Origin: an uncultured Collinsella sp. | Lineage (GTDB): Bacteria; Actinomycetota; Coriobacteriia; Coriobacteriales; Coriobacteriaceae | DNA: 64,000 nucleotides | Assembly (NCBI GenBank): GCA_958403395.1 | Contig: CATXXF010000005.1 | Span: forward strand, 6,174-70,173 | Reading direction: 5' to 3' | Shown here: positions 60,001 to 64,000 of the stretch, piece after piece | Layout: each line of letters begins with the position of its first letter | Position numbering within the stretch: position 1 is the first letter of the stretch | Program-made: the position numbers and the translations under genes | The notes under the pieces: generated by a model | What the model saw: only the letters and a program-made list of their open reading frames with translations | What the model was told of the DNA's origin: nothing | The model's database searches: none

Positions 60001-60834
60001 CTAGGCCAGGATGCCGACCGCGGAGAGGGCGATGCCGCCCACAATGGCGATCACGAGAAGCCAACCGGTGTTGACGTTCTTCTTGATGAGCCAGTACATA
60101 AGGCCGGTGAGGCCAAGGGAGATCATCTGGGGCATCATGCTGTCCAGGATGTCCTGGATCACGACGGTGCCGTCAGCGAACTGCAGCGGGGTGGTGGCGC
60201 CGATCAGCGTGGCGATCATGCCGCCCACGGACATAAGACCCACGATGCCGCAGACATACATGAGCTTCTCCATGAGGTCGCCGCCCTGAAGCTTGCTCAG
60301 GTACTCGTGGCCGCCCTGATATCCCATCTTGGCTGCGAACCAAGTAATCAGCACGGAGGGGACGATGGAGATGAGAAGGGCCAGGATCGGGCCCATGATG
60401 GAGCCCTGCTGAGCCAGCTGAACGCCCAAGCCAAAGGCGATAACGCGGATGGTGCCCTGGAAGAAGGAGTCACCGATGCCGGAAAGCGGGCCCATAAGGG
60501 AGGTCTTGACCGCGTTAATCGAATCGGGGTTGAAGTTCTCGGGATCCTTGGCGTACTCCTCCTCCATGGAGGCGGCGAGGCCCAGGATGAAAGCGCTCGT
60601 CTGCGGGGTGCAGTTGTAGAACGCCATGTGACGGTGGTAAGCCTCTTTCTTAGCAGCAAGCTGCTTGGGGTCGGACTCGTCCGGATAGAGGCGATCGAGC
60701 GTGGGAACCATACCGTAGAGGAAGCCCATGTTCATCTGACGCTCGTAGTTCCAAGAGGCCTGGATGGCCCAGGAGCGCCAGAAGAACTGGCTGACCTTCT
60801 TGTTCAGGGACACGTCCTTGGTTGCGGTTGCCAT
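60001..60834 (-). CDS. PTS mannose-family EIID
   Basis: 277 residues. It starts with a short polar tail, then FFWRSWAIQASWNYERQMNMGFLYGMVPTLDRLYP, the ManZ signature, MEEEYAKDPENFNPDSINAVKTSLMGPLSGIGDSFFQGTIRVI, and C-terminal membrane helices. It forms the membrane channel with EIIC. AGGAGGAACACACT before ATG decides the start. Confidence 0.95.
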   Translation of the reverse strand: MATATKDVSLNKKVSQFFWRSWAIQASWNYERQMNMGFLYGMVPTLDRLYPDESDPKQLAAKKEAYHRHMAFYNCTPQTSAFILGLAASMEEEYAKDPENFNPDSINAVKTSLMGPLSGIGDSFFQGTIRVIAFGLGVQLAQQGSIMGPILALLISIVPSVLITWFAAKMGYQGGHEYLSKLQGGDLMEKLMYVCGIVGLMSVGGMIATLIGATTPLQFADGTVVIQDILDSMMPQMISLGLTGLMYWLIKKNVNTGWLLVIAIVGGIALSAVGILA

Positions 60835-60847
60835 AGTGTGTTCCTCC

Positions 60848-61642
60848 TTAGTCTTCGTCGTCTTCGAGCGGATCGTAGTCGGAATCGACACCGGCGGCTG
60901 CATGGGAACCGTTGAACTTGAAGCCCATGAAGACGACAGCCAGGCACACACCGATCAGAGCGACCGCGATGACGGACAGGTTGAGGTAAGCGGCGAGCAG
61001 GAAACCGATGAACAGGAACGGAGTCATACCCTTCTTGATCATCATGGTGAGCAGCAGGGCCAAGCCGTAGGCGGTCATGATCTTGGTCGAAACGTTAAGA
61101 CCAGTGGACAGCCACTCGGGAACCATGTTGACGATGGCCTGAACCAGGTCGGTGCCAACAAAGACGGCGAGGAAGATCGGCAGGAAGTACATGATGGCGT
61201 ACAAACCGGAGCCGGCGCAGATGTGCATACGGTAGGCGGTCTTGAACTTTCCGTTATCAATCGCGTTATCTGCCACATGGGTGAGGACGGCGATGATGGA
61301 ACGGAACACGATGCCGAGGAGCTGACCCAGGACGGCGACCGGGATGGCGATCGTCATGGCGGTCTCGGCGGAAGCATCGGTCAGGCACGCAAAGGCAGCG
61401 GCCACGATGCCGCCCAGGACCATATCGGGCGGAACGGCGGCGCCGACCTGCACCAGGCCCATGGACACGAGCTCGACGGCGGCACCGACGGCAAGGCCGG
61501 TGGGCACATCGCCCAGCAGCAGACCGACGAGCGTAGCGCCAACGAGGGGCTGCTCGAAGTTAAGACGACCGAGCAGGCGGGAGTCCCACATGCAGAACAC
61601 GCCGACGAGGCCGACGAGCACCGCACTGATGAACGTATTCAT
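60848..61642 (-). CDS. PTS mannose-family EIIC
   Basis: 264 residues, about eight membrane helices, with VGLVGVFCMWDSRLLGRLNFEQPLVGATLVGLLLGDVPTGLAVGAAVELVSMGLVQVGAAVPPD, typical of ManY-like EIIC. A short acidic C-terminal tail (DSDYDPLEDDED) is unusual. Placed between EIIAB and EIID with small gaps. Confidence 0.95.
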   Translation of the reverse strand: MNTFISAVLVGLVGVFCMWDSRLLGRLNFEQPLVGATLVGLLLGDVPTGLAVGAAVELVSMGLVQVGAAVPPDMVLGGIVAAAFACLTDASAETAMTIAIPVAVLGQLLGIVFRSIIAVLTHVADNAIDNGKFKTAYRMHICAGSGLYAIMYFLPIFLAVFVGTDLVQAIVNMVPEWLSTGLNVSTKIMTAYGLALLLTMMIKKGMTPFLFIGFLLAAYLNLSVIAVALIGVCLAVVFMGFKFNGSHAAAGVDSDYDPLEDDED

Positions 61643-61678
61643 ACCCTTCTCCTTTCAGCCAGGCAAAAGCCTGGTTGA

Positions 61679-62602
61679 TTACAGCTTGGCGTCGATGTCG
61701 ACGCTCTGATACGTAGGGGTCTGCTGGACGTAGAGCTTGATGCCCATGTCGAGCAGCTGGTTGACGTCGGCCTTCTGGGTGGCGTCGAGGAAGACGGAGC
61801 TGTCCTTGCCTCCGACCTGATCGGCACCGTCGTGGTTGGCGGTGGCGCCCAGGTTGATGGCATCGAGCTTGTAGCCCTGGCAGAACTGCAGCATCTCGGC
61901 GGTGTTGCCAAAGACGAACATGACGCGCTCGCCGAGGGTGTTGAGCTTGTCCATCTTGGCGAGGGCACGCTCGACGGTGAAGACGTTCAGGCGCACGCCC
62001 TGGGGCTTGGCCAGCTTAAGAGCGCCCTTCTTGATGTCATCGTTGGCGGCAGCGTTGTCGACGACGATGATGCGCTCGGCCTGAACCTTGGTGGTCCAGG
62101 TAAAGACGACTTGGCCGTGCAGCAGACGGTAGTCAAGACGTGCGAGGACGATCTTGGCGGGACCGGAGCTGTGGCGGGACGCCTTAGCCTTCTTGGCGGG
62201 AGCCGCGGCAGCCTCGACCGGAGCATTGGGGTTGGTCAGACCGGTGCGGGCCTCGCTGATGAGGGCTGCGAGCTCGGCGCCCTTGACGGGGACGGGGCTC
62301 ATAGCGAGCGTGAGCGCCAGCGGGATGTTGAAACCGCTGACAACCGTGAACTTCGTGCCGTTCTTGGAAAGCTCGACCATGTTGTTGTTGACCGAGCTGC
62401 CGAGCATATCGGTCAGCACATAGACGGTGTCGTCCGCGTTGAACGTGGCGATCATAGCCTCAACCTTATTGGTGATGGGCTCCTTGTCGTCACGAGCAAG
62501 CGACACGACGTGGACGTTCGACACGTCGCCGAGAACCATCTCGAGCGTGTCTTTGGCGCCTGCGGCCAGGCCGCCATGAGATGCGAGAATGATCTGATTC
62601 AT
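61679..62602 (-). CDS. PTS mannose-family EIIAB fusion
   Basis: 307 residues. EIIA: IILASHGGLAAGAKDTLEMVLG with phospho-accepting His9. An Ala/Lys/Pro linker (about 128-148) joins EIIB: IVLARLDYRLLHGQVVFTWTTK with His162. Phosphate passes from HPr to His9, His162 and the sugar. First gene of the operon; AAAAGGAGGAGGCAAG before ATG. Confidence 0.95.
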   Translation of the reverse strand: MNQIILASHGGLAAGAKDTLEMVLGDVSNVHVVSLARDDKEPITNKVEAMIATFNADDTVYVLTDMLGSSVNNNMVELSKNGTKFTVVSGFNIPLALTLAMSPVPVKGAELAALISEARTGLTNPNAPVEAAAAPAKKAKASRHSSGPAKIVLARLDYRLLHGQVVFTWTTKVQAERIIVVDNAAANDDIKKGALKLAKPQGVRLNVFTVERALAKMDKLNTLGERVMFVFGNTAEMLQFCQGYKLDAINLGATANHDGADQVGGKDSSVFLDATQKADVNQLLDMGIKLYVQQTPTYQSVDIDAKL

Positions 62603-62630
62603 CTTGCCTCCTCCTTTTCGTTATGGTCAT

Positions 62631-62640
62631 TATAACGTCT
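62631..62640 (-). promoter_or_regulatory. AGACGTTATA motif upstream of the PTS operon
   Basis: Reads ATAAGACGTTATAATG on the minus strand, 29 bases before the EIIAB start, overlapping a TATAAT-like box. Shared with GntR 2. Confidence 0.45.
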
Positions 62641-62785
62641 TATACGTTGCCTATATTGCTAATTAGTATAAAGACCGTTCGCGGGTGAAAATCGACCGTT
62701 GACGGGTTTAACGTACTTGAAACGTTGGGGCTGGATAGGCCGGCGCTGGCTGGATAACCCCAGGTCAGACGCCGCACACAATCCT

Positions 62786-63868
62786 CTATCGCACGAAGTA
62801 CCAGGGGCTTTCCTGCACGGTGGGTTCCAGTGCGATGCCGGTGCGTTCCTTAAACAGATCCATGTCCTGAGATTTTTCGGTCCACCACGCGTTGGGCTTA
62901 AAGGTCATGCTCTCAACAACATGACCGACAAACACACTGTTGCGCAGCTTGGAGAAGTCGGTGTTCATAATCAGGATGGACGCGAGCACCAGCACAATGC
63001 CCAGAACCTTGATCGCGCCGGCGGGCTCGGCGTAGACACCAATGCCCAGTAGTACGGTGACGACCGTCTCGAATGACATTACGACGGGAACTTTCGATGT
63101 CTCGAGCCCCATGGACAGACCCTGCATATACAAGATGTAAGCCACGGCTGTGGGGATGAGTCCAAAGCCAAGGAACAGCAGCAGCAGCTGTGGCGACATT
63201 GCCGCGGCGACATCCGGCCACGGAGCCGCGATAGCCGCCATAACCGCACCGCCAAAAACAAAGCCCCAAAACGTGACAGCCAGCGGGTGGACCGTCTTGG
63301 TTGCTATCCGGCTAAACACCGCGAGCGACGCACCACAAAGACCTGCAATCACGCCCGACGTGACGCCCCAAACCGAAAAATGGAAACCGGAAAGGTCGCC
63401 ATTGGTCACTGCAAGCACGCAGCCAACGATGTTAAAGACAATGGCAACGAGCTTGTTGGGGGTCACGTCCTCGCGATAAAGCACGCGGCCGAGCATGACG
63501 CCAAACACCGGCGAGGTGTAGAGCAGCACCGAGGCCGTGGACATGCCCACCTCGCCCATGCACTCGTAATAGCAGGTGTTGGCGGCGGCCAAACCGACGA
63601 TACCGACAAGCGCGCAGGGAACAAGCTCTTTAGGGCTTGCCTTGAACAGGGCCAGCGGACCCTGAGCCACGGTAGACCCCTCACCCGGACGGCAGCCCAT
63701 AAACATCAGGACCGGCGCCAAGATAAGCGCTCCGACCAACAAGCGAAAGGCAGCCATGCTCTGGGACGAAACGCCCATGGCCGAGATGCCGTTTACAAAG
63801 ATTCCGATGCTACCCCACATAAGCGCGGCGATTAGCACCAGCACATAGCCCAGATTGCTTTTCTTCAA
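62786..63868 (-). CDS. EamA/DMT family transporter 2
   Basis: About 360 residues, ten membrane helices and two EamA repeats (LVLIAALMWGSIGIFVNGISAMGVSS ; VTSGVIAGLCGASLAVFSRIATK). AANTCYYECMGEVGMSTASVLLYTSPVFGVMLGRVLY is typical. A 45-residue soluble tail follows (VESMTFKPNAWWTEKSQDMDLF...). TTG with GAGGAGG at good spacing is the preferred start; a GTG 36 bases upstream is possible but lacks a site. Substrate unknown. Confidence 0.83.
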   Translation of the reverse strand: MKKSNLGYVLVLIAALMWGSIGIFVNGISAMGVSSQSMAAFRLLVGALILAPVLMFMGCRPGEGSTVAQGPLALFKASPKELVPCALVGIVGLAAANTCYYECMGEVGMSTASVLLYTSPVFGVMLGRVLYREDVTPNKLVAIVFNIVGCVLAVTNGDLSGFHFSVWGVTSGVIAGLCGASLAVFSRIATKTVHPLAVTFWGFVFGGAVMAAIAAPWPDVAAAMSPQLLLLFLGFGLIPTAVAYILYMQGLSMGLETSKVPVVMSFETVVTVLLGIGVYAEPAGAIKVLGIVLVLASILIMNTDFSKLRNSVFVGHVVESMTFKPNAWWTEKSQDMDLFKERTGIALEPTVQESPWYFVR

Positions 63869-63908
63869 CGCAGCCTCCTCGGTATTGTTTCCAATATGTT
63901 TCACACTA

Positions 63909-63925
63909 CGTTATAGTCGTTATAT
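63909..63925 (-). promoter_or_regulatory. two CGTTATA motifs upstream of EamA 2
   Basis: Two copies of CGTTATA ten bases apart in the AT-rich leader. They resemble the AGACGTTATA sites of GntR 2 and the PTS operon, read on the opposite strand. Confidence 0.35.
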
Positions 63926-64000
63926 ACATTTTTCAAGACACAAATGGGGGTGCGGACAGAAAGTTGGACCGCGGGGCGGTCCGGACTGTGGAGTGGGAAG

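Noticed and set aside
63950..64000. Terminator from GGACCGC-GGGGC-GGTCC near the right edge
   Set aside because: A short GC stem only, without a T-run, and the flanking gene is outside the window.

Overview
The window reads as a high-GC, low-copy-repeat chromosome of a Gram-positive gut bacterium of the Coriobacteriia, most likely Collinsella or a close relative. This is an inference from gene content and style: a monoderm Tad/Flp pilus locus without a secretin, an acetyl-type MetA, mannose-family PTS genes with SIS-domain deglycases, a very large M16C peptidase, an M32 carboxypeptidase, and intergenic gaps packed with palindromic elements. No phage, insertion sequence or CRISPR array is visible. 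Most genes are housekeeping; the accessory parts are the Tad locus, a restriction-modification pair, a Schlafen-type regulator, a small toxin-antitoxin-like pair and an amino-sugar/glycated-amine PTS region.

Layout. 1-4.7 kb: leftward run GH5-like protein, rsmI, metG, rsmA, tatD (cut by the window edge). 4.8-5.5 kb: a tandem array of four 62-bp palindromic repeats and tRNA-Phe with a partial duplicate of its 3' end and terminator. 5.5-6.1 kb: overlapping toxin-antitoxin-like pair. 6.2-15.8 kb: one leftward Tad pilus operon (cpaB, cpaE/tadZ, tadA, tadB, tadC, flp, unknown, second small pilin, tadE, large tadG, tadF, DUF192). 16-20.1 kb: rsgA and a Ca2+-type P-type ATPase whose leader can fold into two hairpins with fully complementary loops. 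20.6-24.4 kb: pyk, a nuclease-fold hypothetical, a zinc-phospholipase-C-like protein. 24.5-27.3 kb: ECF nickel/cobalt importer with a promoter and NikR-like dyad. 27.4-31.4 kb: pheST behind a T-box. 31.5-38.3 kb: M32 carboxypeptidase, glmM, DUF4012 membrane protein, EamA transporter. 38.5-43.2 kb: tRNA-Val, DUF5710 protein, divergent Sau3AI-like endonuclease and m5C methyltransferase, small hypothetical. 43.2-51.5 kb: Schlafen/AlbA regulator with repeat-rich promoter, M16C peptidase, 5-FCL, metA, lactate-type dehydrogenase. 51.5-62.6 kb: SIS deglycase 1 with GntR 1 and recQ, GntR 2, YitT, HAD phosphatase, then the PTS operon EIIAB-EIIC-EIID-SIS deglycase 2. 62.8-63.9 kb: second EamA exporter.

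How the parts work together. The PTS imports and phosphorylates an amine-linked sugar and the co-transcribed SIS protein is likely to split the phosphorylated product; the architecture resembles fructoselysine/glucoselysine utilisation. The second SIS gene, next to its own GntR/UTRA regulator, probably handles a related substrate. Shared short motifs near the promoters suggest one GntR for each unit.

The most unusual content is between genes: at least seven kinds of palindromic element, several present in two or more copies with compensatory changes in their stems, and one RBS-sequestering leader with a seven-base loop-loop complement upstream of the P-type ATPase. These are the best candidates for undescribed structured RNAs or mobile palindromes.
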